From: Rhizobium terricola
GTDB lineage: Bacteria > Pseudomonadota > Alphaproteobacteria > Rhizobiales > Rhizobiaceae
Assembly (NCBI RefSeq): GCF_012927355.1
Contig: NZ_JABBGK010000002.1
Span: forward strand, 392,758-456,757
DNA length: 64,000 nucleotides
Reading direction: 5' to 3'
The notes under the pieces were generated by a model that made no database searches, was not told the DNA's origin, and saw nothing but the letters and a program-made list of their open reading frames with translations. Of this stretch, positions 35,630-49,161 are shown piece by piece. Each line of letters starts with the position of its first letter. The stretch's first letter is position 1. A program made the position numbers and the translations under genes.

Positions 35630-35652
35630 GACGGCAACGGAAGTCGAAAGCG

Positions 35653-35685
35653 AAATGGCTGGGTCATGCCCGGCCATTTTTCTTT
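35653..35685 (+). terminator. Rho-independent terminator after the RND pump gene
   Basis: AAATGGCTGGG (35653-35663) pairs with CCCGGCCATTT (35669-35679), including one T-G pair, around TCATG. TTTTTCTTT (35677-35685) follows directly. It lies 23 bp after the stop and closes the efflux operon. Confidence 0.85.
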
Positions 35686-35823
35686 GCGGGCAAGGTTCAA
35701 ACAGCCGACAAGCCGCCCATCAACATCAGGGCGGCGGCGAAGCGCGCAGCGACGCAATATCGCGCCAGACTGCTCGCGGGCCGGAGTCGAAAATACTGAC
35801 TGATGATGGAAAAAAGAAGAAAA

Positions 35824-35900
35824 TGGTACGGTTGGGGGGTCTCGAACCTCCGACCTCAGGTGCCACAAACCTGCGCTCTAACCAACTGAGCTACAACCGC
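35824..35900 (-). tRNA. tRNA-His (GTG anticodon)
   Basis: This is a 77-nt cloverleaf including an encoded CCA. The acceptor GCGGTTG pairs with CAACCGT, giving a G1-U72 wobble. The D arm is GCTC-AGTTGGTTA-GAGC. The anticodon arm CAGGT-TTGTGGC-ACCTG has anticodon GTG. The T arm is GGAGG-TTCGAGA-CCCCC, with an A-C mismatch at its third pair. The discriminator is A73 and no G-1 is encoded, as expected for tRNA-His in a clade of alphaproteobacteria. Its promoter lies just upstream. Confidence 0.95.
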
Positions 35901-35931
35901 ACATTCGACGCCCGAAAACGTCGTGAGGCGT

Positions 35932-35960
35932 CACATACGAGCACTCGGATCTTTTTTCAA
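35932..35960 (-). promoter_or_regulatory. Promoter of tRNA-His
   Basis: Read leftward, TTGAAA (35955-35960) and TATGTG (35932-35937) are 17 bp apart, placing the start about 25 bp before the tRNA. It is a good housekeeping-type promoter by spacing and sequence. Confidence 0.6.
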
Positions 35961-35980
35961 GCCCTTTCTGCAGCAAATGC

Positions 35981-36007
35981 AAAAGGGCCGGACAAACGTC
36001 CGGCCCT
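35981..36007 (-). terminator. Terminator of the phasin gene
   Basis: On the gene strand AGGGCCGGAC (36007-35998) pairs with GTCCGGCCCT (35993-35984) around GTTT. A TTTT run follows (35984-35981). It lies 31 bp after the phasin stop and insulates the tRNA gene. Confidence 0.75.
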
Positions 36008-36038
36008 CGCTATCCCTGGGAGGATCATGAAGAAGAAA

Positions 36039-36494
36039 TCAGGCGGCCTTGAAGGTCGACATGACCTTTTCGGCAGCTTCCTTGGTCGGCTTGGCAACAG
36101 TTTCGGCGACCTTCTTGGCGGCTTCCTGCATGGCCTTGGCCTGCTCGACCGTCACTTCGGCCTGCTTGCGGATGAAGGAGGTCTGCAGCTCGACGAGCTC
36201 GGCAACCGACTTGACGCCGAGCAGGGCTTCCATGTGCGAGAGCGACATGTCGGCATTGGTGCGGAGCGCGTCGATGGCCTTCAGGCCGAGTTCGACGGTG
36301 CCAGCCTGGGCGGTCTGCATGGTGGTCTCGACCGTCTTGGTGGCTTCTTCAGCGGCGGTCTTCATCTTGGCATAGGCTTCCTTCGACTGGGCTGCGCCCT
36401 TTTCGGCGAAATCGCGGAAGGTCTCGGAGACCTTCGACGGATCGAAGGAGGAAGCGGAGAAGGAGAAGACGTCCTTGGGGTTCATGGCTGCCAT
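36039..36494 (-). CDS. Phasin family protein (PHA granule coat)
   Basis: This is a 151-residue Phasin_2-type protein, almost entirely amphipathic helix and rich in Ala, Lys and Glu, with a C-terminal KPTKEAAEKVMSTFKAA. The central FAEKGAAQSKEAYAKMKTAA and TVELGLKAIDALRTNADMSL segments are typical of rhizobial phasins. It coats polyhydroxybutyrate granules and affects their size and number. AAGGA precedes the ATG at 36494. The promoter region holds paired TGCN3GCA sites, expected for control by PhaR. Acetoacetyl-CoA synthetase, encoded at 47-49 kb, fits the same storage metabolism. Confidence 0.88.
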   Translation of the reverse strand: MAAMNPKDVFSFSASSFDPSKVSETFRDFAEKGAAQSKEAYAKMKTAAEEATKTVETTMQTAQAGTVELGLKAIDALRTNADMSLSHMEALLGVKSVAELVELQTSFIRKQAEVTVEQAKAMQEAAKKVAETVAKPTKEAAEKVMSTFKAA

Positions 36495-36555
36495 TTGCGT
36501 AATCCTTGGTTGGGGCGTTCGCTTATCGGCGCGCCCAGATGCATTCGATAAAGCC

Positions 36556-36601
36556 TATATAGCACCGTCTATTGTGCATTGCAATATTATTGTGCGGTGC
36601 A
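36556..36601 (-). promoter_or_regulatory. Phasin promoter with two PhaR-like TGCN3GCA sites
   Basis: Leftward -35 TTGCAA (36579-36584) and -10 TATATA (36556-36561) are 17 bp apart. The dyad TGCATTGCA (36575-36583) overlaps the -35. A second, TGCGGTGCA (36593-36601), lies 18 bp further upstream. TGC-rich dyads of this type are the known target class of PhaR, the PHA-responsive repressor of phasin genes. PhaR itself is not encoded in the window. Confidence 0.55.
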
Positions 36602-36701
36602 CAATGAAAAATGCCGATAGCATCTTCTTAACCCTCGCCGCGATTAACCCTGTTGGCCAAAAGCCGAGGCGATTGCTGGACCCGAAAGGCGTGGCTAGGT
36701 A

Positions 36702-36716
36702 TTAAAAATCTGTTAA
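36702..36716. promoter_or_regulatory. CtrA-box TTAA-N7-TTAA before the kinase gene
   Basis: TTAA at 36702-36705 and at 36713-36716, separated by seven bases, is an exact match to the alphaproteobacterial CtrA full site. It lies 19 bp before the kinase ATG. Two further TTAACC half-sites lie at 36628 and 36644. Binding is inferred. Confidence 0.5.
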
Positions 36717-36735
36717 TTTGCCGCATGAGGTGGCA

Positions 36736-40677
<3,942 letters not shown>

Positions 40678-40688
40678 CATCCAGACGA

Positions 40689-40712
40689 GCCGCGGCCCTG
40701 CCGGGCCGTGGC
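40689..40712 (+). terminator. Hairpin after the kinase gene
   Basis: GCCGCGGCCC (40689-40698) pairs with GGGCCGTGGC (40703-40712), with one G-T pair, around TGCC, 11 bp after the stop. There is no T-run. Confidence 0.5.
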
Positions 40713-40746
40713 CTATCGCCGTGATCTGCCGTTTCGAGAAAAGAAT

Positions 40747-40803
40747 GTGGAGCGGCGGGGTCCGCCGGGTGTCGGGAGGCCCACCTCACGTCCGCCGCTC
40801 CAC
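40747..40803. repeat. 12-bp perfect inverted repeat in an intergenic region
   Basis: GTGGAGCGGCGG (40747-40758) is complementary to CCGCCGCTCCAC (40792-40803), with 33 bases between. It lies in the 243-bp gap between the convergent kinase and lipoprotein genes. It may end the lipoprotein transcript or be a solitary member of a dispersed palindromic repeat family. No second copy was noticed in the window. Confidence 0.5.
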
Positions 40804-40920
40804 GAGGGCCATCCGAGCGGTTCGGGGAAGGTGGTGGTAGGAGCTTTGCCCTCCCCTCGTCTTCCGCCTCGGACGGCGTGTCCGCTCATGAGGCTGCGGA
40901 CCTTGCGGAAGTTCGGAAAC

Positions 40921-41349
40921 TCACCAGATCTCGTCATCGGCGCCGGCATCGACCGGGGCGCCCTGCGGATAACAATCGCGGCGGACGGCGGCTTCCGCCT
41001 CCCGCCTTTTCTGCTCGGCAACCAGGGACCCCGCGGTCGAGGCCACCTGCGAGGCGATCGCCCCGCCGCGGCCGGCGAAACCGAAGGCACCGCCCGCCAT
41101 GCCCAGCGCGCTGCCGAGCACAGCCTGATCCATCTGCTTCTTCATGGTCTCTTCGCACGCCGCCATGGCAACCTCTTCGGCCTTTGCCTTGCCCCCGGGC
41201 GCGGCAGCCGCAGCGATTGGCGGCTTTCCGCCGGGTTGGGGAGACGCTGCCGTCCCGGGGGCCGTCCCGGGGGCCGCCGCGGGGGCCGGGGCGGTCTGGC
41301 TGCAACCGACGAGCGGGAGCATCAATGCAAGCAGGACATGTGCCTTCAT
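40921..41349 (-). CDS. Small lipoprotein of unknown function
   Basis: This is a 142-residue protein with a lipoprotein signal (MKAHVLLALMLPLVGC, lipobox LVGC, Cys at 16). A flexible Ala/Pro/Gly stretch (about 20-50) follows. Then comes a helical region with AACEETMKKQMDQAVLGSAL, a Gly-rich GMAGGAFGFAGRGGAIA (possible membrane contact) and C-terminal RRDCYPQG. I do not recognise a characterised family. Its ATG overlaps the stop of a 27-codon upstream ORF (ATGA), so it may be translationally coupled. It converges on the kinase gene. Confidence 0.65.
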   Translation of the reverse strand: MKAHVLLALMLPLVGCSQTAPAPAAAPGTAPGTAASPQPGGKPPIAAAAAPGGKAKAEEVAMAACEETMKKQMDQAVLGSALGMAGGAFGFAGRGGAIASQVASTAGSLVAEQKRREAEAAVRRDCYPQGAPVDAGADDEIW

Positions 41350-41429
41350 CGTCTTCTCCTGAAGGGCAGACGGCGCAGAGCGCGATTTTCAAAGATCCTG
41401 AGCAACAGGGCGAGCACAAGGGCCTGCAT
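41346..41429 (-). CDS. Possible 27-residue leader peptide coupled to the lipoprotein gene
   Basis: A short frame, MQALVLALLLRIFENRALRR followed by LPFRRRR, has GGAGG 8 bp before its ATG. Its TGA overlaps the ATG of the lipoprotein gene. It is hydrophobic at the N-terminus and strongly basic at the C-terminus. It could be a real microprotein or only a leader that delivers ribosomes to the next start. An ATG five codons upstream (41444) lacks a binding site. Confidence 0.3.
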   Translation of the reverse strand: MQALVLALLLRIFENRALRRLPFRRRR

Positions 41430-41462
41430 TCCAACGTCCTCCATCGAAAGCGACAGGATTGC

Positions 41463-41482
41463 CGGCGCCCGATGCGGCGCCG
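41463..41482 (-). terminator. Hairpin after the autotransporter gene
   Basis: CGGCGCC (41463-41469) pairs with GGCGCCG (41476-41482), loop of six, 6 bp beyond the autotransporter stop. There is no T-run, so readthrough toward the lipoprotein gene is possible. Confidence 0.4.
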
Positions 41483-41488
41483 CTATGG

Positions 41489-43639
41489 CTAGAAAAGTAC
41501 TTGCAGACGTGCGGCCCCCGAGATCTGGGCATCCAGCCCCTCGGTCGCCGCATGCATGGATAGCGACAGCAAGGCGCTGTCGGTGACCTTCACATCCAGG
41601 TCGGCGCCGGCCCGCACCCAGGTTTCCGAATAGGATCCGCCACCGAACGAGAAGCCGTGAAGGCCGATGACCTGGCCGCTGGCATGGGGTGCGTCGCCGG
41701 CACCGTGCACCAGCTCGAGCGAACCGCGTAGCGCGACGGCGGATGTCAGCTCGGTGCGGGACGCAAGACCAAGCCGCACCTCGCCGCTGTGGACCACCTG
41801 CTCGTCGAAGGTGGCCGGGAAGCTTCCCCCGGTCTCGGTATAGCCGTCGACCGTGGTGCGGGAGACGGCGTAGGAGACATAGGGGCTGAAGCTGGTGGTG
41901 CCGAAACGGAAGGCATCCTTCCAGTCGGCGCGAAGGCGCAGCGTGCCGGAGACAAGGTCCGTCTCGCCCTCCGAATAGGCCATCGTGGCGCCGTTCGAAT
42001 AGGCACGGCGGATCTCGGCGTCCGAGCCGCCGTAGAGGCCGGTCAGCGAGAAGATCACCGGGAGGCCATCGGGACGCCAGTCGAGTTCGCCGACAAGGTA
42101 GCGGCCGTCGAGTTCGGCGCTGCCGTCGTTCATCAGATCCTGGGTGGAATGCATCAGGCCGCCGCCAAGGCCGACCCTGACCGTGCCGTCCGCGAGATCG
42201 CCGCAAAGGCCGGCTTCGGCGAGCGCCACGCCGGTGTCTCGGCCGTCATCGTAGTGTGCGAGGTCGCCGTTGGTCCAGCCGCAGATGCCGCTCGGCTGGG
42301 TGGGAAAATCCATCAGCACCCTGTGATGGGCACCGTTCAGCGGCACCTTGAACGCATTGCCGGCCGCCCAGCCGATATAGCCGGCATCATAGACGGTCGC
42401 GTTGAATTCGTTGACGTTCATGAGGCCGGAACCACCCTCGCCCGGCACGGCGACGCGGGCGATGAAGGGCGTGTCACCGTCCGAGTTTTCCGGATCGTTC
42501 ATGCGTCCGACGATGACGCCACCATCGTTCGAGATCCCGGTTGCCTCGATCAGTGCAATATCGCCGACGTCGACACCGCTTTGCGCCAGCCAGTCGGCAA
42601 GCGAAAGCATGCCCGTCTCGCGAGTCCAGCGAAAGGCTTGCTTCTCATCGTTAACATCGTCCGCGCTGCCGACAACAATCTTGCCATTGCCGCTGACCGC
42701 CAGCGCGTCGCTCGATTCGCCACCAAGCGTGCCGAGATCCTCCATCTGTACATTGCCGGCGACACCGGCTGTACCCCCTTCCTCCCAGCGGAAGGCATGG
42801 GTACCATACGGACTGGAGGTACGGGAGAAACCGACCACGACCCGACCGTCCGTGTTTATCGCGTTTGCAAACGAGTATTCACCTCCGAGCGTTCCCAGGT
42901 TCTCAGCGGCTGCAGTTCCCGTCGTCAGGATATTTTTCGCGTTCCACCGCACGGCTCGATATGCGCCCGGCCCAACGGTGCTGGAGCCGGCAACAAACTG
43001 TCCATTGGCACTAATGGCGTCGGCGCTGGCATAGCCGTCCCCACCCTGCAGGGCTTGCAGGGCGTACATTTGCGCGTTGCCAGCCACGCCGCTTGTCGCA
43101 CCCCTGATCCAAACGAATGCGTTGGAAAACGGGTTGCCACCCTGCATGGTCGACCATCCGACAATGCGATTGCCATCGTCGGAGATGGCAATCGCGCCCG
43201 CTTCCCCGCCACCCATCCCATCGAGCGTCCCAAGATCCTGGAATCCTGCGTCGCGCGTCCAGGTCACCGCTCTCGATGTGAAAGCCGCCGTGTCCGCCAC
43301 GCCAACAGCGATGCCGGAATTCGACACATCCATCATGATCGTCGGTTCGCCCGATGCGAACAGGCCAATGTCCTGGCCCGTTCCACTTCTGACGTCATAG
43401 AAAAAGCTGCGACCCACGCCATCGGCATCGACGCCCTCGCCGACCATGTAGTTGCCGTCGCCGCTGACGCCCAGGGCGGTGAACCAATAAGCTCCAGGCG
43501 CGAAAGCAGACAGATCCCGAAACTCGGCCTTTGCCGGCGATGGCATCATCAACGCCGTCGACCCCAAGAGAGTGACCAGCATGAACCGGATCTTTCCTGC
43601 TCCGTTCTGCCCCGTTGTGCGTGCCCGCTTTGCCGTCAT
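41489..43639 (-). CDS. HAF-repeat autotransporter outer-membrane protein
   Basis: This is a 716-residue surface protein. A long signal peptide (about 1-38, ending SPAKA) is followed by a passenger of repeated HAF-type units. At least three carry DLGTLGGE-like openings and VVVG-type endings: DLGTLDGMGGGEAGAIAISD, NLGTLGGEYSFANAINTDGR and DLGTLGGESSDALAVSGNGK. The last ~290 residues form an autotransporter beta-barrel with alternating aromatic strands. The protein ends LQVLF, with the terminal Phe needed for barrel assembly. The passenger is probably displayed at the surface, and its role is unknown. CGGAGA precedes the ATG. It stands alone between an AraC gene and the lipoprotein. Confidence 0.85.
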   Translation of the reverse strand: MTAKRARTTGQNGAGKIRFMLVTLLGSTALMMPSPAKAEFRDLSAFAPGAYWFTALGVSGDGNYMVGEGVDADGVGRSFFYDVRSGTGQDIGLFASGEPTIMMDVSNSGIAVGVADTAAFTSRAVTWTRDAGFQDLGTLDGMGGGEAGAIAISDDGNRIVGWSTMQGGNPFSNAFVWIRGATSGVAGNAQMYALQALQGGDGYASADAISANGQFVAGSSTVGPGAYRAVRWNAKNILTTGTAAAENLGTLGGEYSFANAINTDGRVVVGFSRTSSPYGTHAFRWEEGGTAGVAGNVQMEDLGTLGGESSDALAVSGNGKIVVGSADDVNDEKQAFRWTRETGMLSLADWLAQSGVDVGDIALIEATGISNDGGVIVGRMNDPENSDGDTPFIARVAVPGEGGSGLMNVNEFNATVYDAGYIGWAAGNAFKVPLNGAHHRVLMDFPTQPSGICGWTNGDLAHYDDGRDTGVALAEAGLCGDLADGTVRVGLGGGLMHSTQDLMNDGSAELDGRYLVGELDWRPDGLPVIFSLTGLYGGSDAEIRRAYSNGATMAYSEGETDLVSGTLRLRADWKDAFRFGTTSFSPYVSYAVSRTTVDGYTETGGSFPATFDEQVVHSGEVRLGLASRTELTSAVALRGSLELVHGAGDAPHASGQVIGLHGFSFGGGSYSETWVRAGADLDVKVTDSALLSLSMHAATEGLDAQISGAARLQVLF

Positions 43640-43793
43640 GCTTCAGTCTCCGAACGCTTTGTTAAGGACCGTGAGGTCGTGCGTCCTATTGCCTGCAGGT
43701 TGTGGAGGGGATCAACGCGGCGGGCGCCCGTGCATAAGCATTTGCTGGGTCGCATAACTTTTTCCGGATGGTAAAAAATCGACGCTGAACAGC

Positions 43794-43829
43794 AAAAGGC
43801 ATGCCGCGGCCGGTCGGCGCGACATGCCT
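43794..43829 (-). terminator. Terminator of the AraC-family gene
   Basis: AGGCATG (43797-43803) and CATGCCT (43823-43829) enclose an inner CGCG-containing stem. On the gene strand the stem is followed by TTTT (43797-43794). It lies 25 bp after the AraC stop. Confidence 0.6.
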
Positions 43830-43853
43830 GCAAAGCAAGACTGGTTTGCCGGG

Positions 43854-44822
43854 CTAGCCTTGACTGCGCCGGTGCTGCCCCGGCGGCACGCCGAAGCGCC
43901 GCCGATAGGCGTTGATGAAGTTGGACAGCTGATTGTAGCCGACCATCCATGCAAGGTGCTTGAGCGGCACGTCCTGCCGTTCGCGGATCATCGCATGCGC
44001 GGTCTTCATGCGAGCCTCGAGCAGGGCCTCGAAGACCGTCATGCCATAGAGTTGGCGGAAACCTTGATTGAGCTTACGGGGGGCCAGGCGCACCTGAGCG
44101 GCCAGCGCTTCGAGCCCCGGCGGGTCGCGCAGACTGGCGACAAGCAGTTCATAGGCTTCCTTCACCCGGGCAAGATCACGCGGTGTGAGCGACGTCGGCC
44201 GGGCACTGCTCGAACCCAGATGATCGAGCTGGTGCGCCAGAAGTTCCAGCGCCTTGCTCTCGCGCCACAGCGTTTCCATGGTGCCGCGATAGGGGGATCG
44301 CAGGAGGTCGTGGGCCGTCCGCATCACCGCCCGATTGAGCTCGAACACGTTGGAAACCGGCAATTTCCTGTCATCGAGCACGGCGCGCGCCACCGCCGGC
44401 AAATCGCCGTTCTGCATCGCCAGGCTCTCCAGCGCTTCCGGCTCCAGCAGCAGCGTCACGGCGCGCCACGGCTCGCCGGCTTCCAGATGATAGGTGATGT
44501 CCCGCTCGGCCAGGCTCAATACGTAAGAGCGTCCCGGCCCGCGCCAACCCTGGCGTTCGTTCCCCCTGGCATCGATTACCCCGGCACCGTCGAGCATCGC
44601 GCCGAACACCAAATTGCCGGCAGGCGCCTCGCCCTGCGCCTTCAGTCTCCAGGCATGAGTCGACAGTCCCTCGGCGCGATAGAGCGCGATGCCAGGGCGT
44701 ATAGCAGTGCGCTCGATGAAGCCCGAGAACGGGCCATCCTCAAACAGGATGCGGCCGCCAAGATCGAAGTGCTGTTCTTCGGCCTCGGCAGCAGTCTCGA
44801 CTATCCATGACAGTTCATCCAT
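43854..44822 (-). CDS. AraC family regulator, PchR-like
   Basis: This is a 322-residue protein. The C-terminal double HTH (about 215-315) reads LEALAAQVRLAPRKLNQGFR, QLYGMTVFEALLEARMKTAH and LAWMVGYNQLSNFINAYRRR, ending FGVPPGQH. The RKLNQGFRQLYGMTVF segment is characteristic of the PchR group, which senses siderophores. The N-terminal half is a cupin-like ligand domain (DLGGRILFEDGPFSGFIERT). The ATG at 44822 is used, and an upstream in-frame extension lacks support. It diverges from an Fbp-type permease gene, making iron-linked control plausible. No siderophore receptor is nearby. Confidence 0.82.
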   Translation of the reverse strand: MDELSWIVETAAEAEEQHFDLGGRILFEDGPFSGFIERTAIRPGIALYRAEGLSTHAWRLKAQGEAPAGNLVFGAMLDGAGVIDARGNERQGWRGPGRSYVLSLAERDITYHLEAGEPWRAVTLLLEPEALESLAMQNGDLPAVARAVLDDRKLPVSNVFELNRAVMRTAHDLLRSPYRGTMETLWRESKALELLAHQLDHLGSSSARPTSLTPRDLARVKEAYELLVASLRDPPGLEALAAQVRLAPRKLNQGFRQLYGMTVFEALLEARMKTAHAMIRERQDVPLKHLAWMVGYNQLSNFINAYRRRFGVPPGQHRRSQG

Positions 44823-45103
44823 GCGCTCTTCTCGCGTCGCCAACAGGCAGGAAATATTTATGCAGCACGCATATATTTTCTGGGTTTGGTCGCGTGTCAA
44901 CGGGGGTGTCGAGTGCTTGCACGCGACTATCTCTTATAGTTGATATCACTTATGCAACCACGAGGCGCATACAATGCAGCGCTCGGGGTGCTGTATCTGC
45001 CGCGAGGAAACCACCTCTCCCAGGCTTTGCCGTTTCCTTCCGTGCCGGTTTCGGCTAGACCGGCGAGCAGAGGTACGCAAGGCCGTTTGGCTCTGCGAAC
45101 AGG
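44823..45103. promoter_or_regulatory. Divergent AraC/permease intergenic region
   Basis: This 281-bp stretch has no supported gene. It holds dyad TATGC-N5-GCATA (44859-44873) close to the AraC start, a TGATATCA palindrome (44941-44948) and another TATGC (44951-44955). No clear Fur, RirA or Irr consensus is recognised. These are only candidate sites. Confidence 0.3.
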
Positions 45104-46801
45104 ATGGGAAAGGTTCGAGGCTTGCCAGCAAACACGCGTTCGGCGCCCAGCACGATGCAAAGACCGGTCAAGGCGGGGATCGGCGGAACGACGATTGCGG
45201 CTCTTGTCGTCTCGGCCTTCGTCGCCATGCCGATCGTCGCGATCTTCGTCATCGGCCTCGCGGGCGACGGCGAAAACTGGCAGCACATGGTTTTCAACGT
45301 CGTGCCGCGCGCGACGGGGCGCACGCTGTTGCTGCTATCGCTCACGGGGTTGTTCACCGCCATCGTCGGCATCGTCAGCGCCTGGCTCGTGGCGTCCTGC
45401 GACTTCCCCCTGCGGCGCTTGTTTTCGGTGGCGCTCGTGCTGCCGCTCGCCATCCCGTCCTATCTTGCGGCCTATGCGTTCGGCGAGTTCCTCGACTTCA
45501 CCGGGCCGGTGCAGGGTCTCTATCGCGCCCTTTTCGGTTTCCATTCGGCCAGAGAATACACCTTCCCCGACGTGCGTTCGCTGGGGGGTGCCGTGCTGGT
45601 GATGTCGGCGGTCCTCTATCCATACGTCTACCTGGCCTGTCGCTCGATGTTCCTGATGCAGGGCCGGGCTGCGGCCGATGTCGCCCGCACGCTCGGCGCC
45701 GGGCCGTGGCGCGTCTTTTCCCGCGTGCAGATCCCGATGGCACGGCCGGCGATCATGGTCGGCCTCACCCTCGTCATGATGGAAAGCCTGAACGATATCG
45801 GCGCAGTCGAATATCTCGGGGTCAACACGCTGACATTCTCGATCTACGACACCTGGCTCAACCGCGGCAGCCTGGCCGGTGCGGCGCAGATCGCCTGCGT
45901 GCTGCTCGTGTTCGTCGCCCTGCTCCTGTGGCTCGAGCGTAGGGCCCGCAGCCGCCAGCGCTTTTCCAGCCAGAAGACGACAGCCATTGCGATCGATGCC
46001 GTGCGGCTGAAGCTCAACGGCTGGCGCGGCCTTGGCGCCGCCGCCTTCTGTGCCGTGCCGGTCATCATCGGTTTCCTCGTACCGATCGGCGTGCTCACCG
46101 GCTTCGCGTTGAGAAGGCTCGAGGATTTCGCCGAGCCGCGCCTGATGAAGGCGCTGGGCAATTCGATCGCGGTCTCCTCGGCGGCAGCGCTCGGAACCGT
46201 TCTGCTCGCCTTCGTGCTGGCCTATGCCACGCGCTCTGACCGCTCCCGCCTGACGTCGGGCGCCTCCCGTCTCGCCTCGCTCGGCTACGGGATCCCCGGC
46301 ACGGTGCTCGGCATCGGCGTGCTTATCCCGCTGGCGGGGCTCGACAACCTGCTCGACGGCGCGACCCGGCAATATTTTGGATTTTCAACCGGCCTCCTGC
46401 TCTCCGGCACCGGCTTTGCCATCGTCTATGCCGCCACCGTGCGGTTCCTGACCATGGCGGAGGGCACGATCGACGCGGGTTTCCAGAAGCTGTCTCCCCA
46501 TCTCGACATGGCCTCGCGCACGCTCGGCCGCAGCCGCCTGCAGACGCTCCGAGAGGTGCTTCTGCCGAACATGCGGCCGGCCGTGCTGACCGCAGCCCTC
46601 CTGGTGTTCATCGAGACGCTCAAGGAACTGTCGGCGACGATCCTGCTTCGGCCATTCAACTTCAACACGTTGGCAACGCTGGTCTATGAAGATGCCTCGC
46701 GCTCGAAGGTCCAGGACGCCTCAGTCGCCGCGATCATCATCATCATGGCCGGGCTCATCCCCGTCATCCTGGTGTCGCGCTCGCTCGACGAGCGTCGCTG
46801 A
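45104..46801 (+). CDS. Fbp-type iron(III) ABC transporter permease (fused double domain)
   Basis: This is a 565-residue inner-membrane protein with about twelve membrane segments in two homologous halves. Each half carries an ATPase-contact EAA-type loop: ARTLGAGPWRVFSRVQIPMA and SRTLGRSRLQTLREVLLPNM. This architecture is that of FbpB/SfuB permeases for ferric iron or related substrates. No binding protein or ATPase gene adjoins it, so it must rely on partners elsewhere or be an orphan. Start uncertain: the ATG at 45104 has no spaced ribosome-binding site, and ATG 45155 is the alternative. The divergent PchR-like regulator supports an iron role. Confidence 0.82.
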   Translation: MGKVRGLPANTRSAPSTMQRPVKAGIGGTTIAALVVSAFVAMPIVAIFVIGLAGDGENWQHMVFNVVPRATGRTLLLLSLTGLFTAIVGIVSAWLVASCDFPLRRLFSVALVLPLAIPSYLAAYAFGEFLDFTGPVQGLYRALFGFHSAREYTFPDVRSLGGAVLVMSAVLYPYVYLACRSMFLMQGRAAADVARTLGAGPWRVFSRVQIPMARPAIMVGLTLVMMESLNDIGAVEYLGVNTLTFSIYDTWLNRGSLAGAAQIACVLLVFVALLLWLERRARSRQRFSSQKTTAIAIDAVRLKLNGWRGLGAAAFCAVPVIIGFLVPIGVLTGFALRRLEDFAEPRLMKALGNSIAVSSAAALGTVLLAFVLAYATRSDRSRLTSGASRLASLGYGIPGTVLGIGVLIPLAGLDNLLDGATRQYFGFSTGLLLSGTGFAIVYAATVRFLTMAEGTIDAGFQKLSPHLDMASRTLGRSRLQTLREVLLPNMRPAVLTAALLVFIETLKELSATILLRPFNFNTLATLVYEDASRSKVQDASVAAIIIIMAGLIPVILVSRSLDERR

Positions 46802-46815
46802 CAATAGGCAGCGAG

Positions 46816-46842
46816 CAAAAAAATAGGCGGCCGAGGCCGCCT
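46816..46842 (-). terminator. Terminator of the acetoacetyl-CoA synthetase gene
   Basis: AGGCGGC (46825-46831) pairs with GCCGCCT (46836-46842) around CGAG. On the minus strand the stem is followed by TATTTTTTT (46824-46816), a classic intrinsic terminator. It lies 216 bp after the synthetase stop and 15 bp beyond the permease stop, so it may serve both strands. Confidence 0.7.
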
Positions 46843-47057
46843 TATAATGAATGCTGTTCAACCGGAGCCGAAGCCGATCAACATCATGTCAACGGAACCG
46901 AACCGGTTCTACGCCACACAATCATCGTGGGCTCCCAAGTTGGTCCAGCTATGCCAAATCCGTCTTAACAAGCCGTTACCGGAGGTGACATGGATCACGC
47001 CGGCTGGTTCGTTTTTGCGCGAATGCCTTCCGCTTCAGCAGAAACGGAAGGTACTGC

Positions 47058-49010
<1,953 letters not shown>

Positions 49011-49161
49011 TCGTTCCTCCTCAAAGCACCGCATGTATAGCAGTTTGCAGCGCAATATAAAGCAGAGCCGGCCGCGCCATTTGCATGAATACGGCATTTC
49101 CTATATCCGGCAGAACAGTGAGACCGGGCGCCCGCCCGGTCGATGGAGCCCGTGGTCCCCG

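Noticed and set aside
35824..36038. tRNA-His as a phage or island attachment site
   Set aside because: No integrase, direct repeat of the tRNA 3' end or composition shift is seen on either side.
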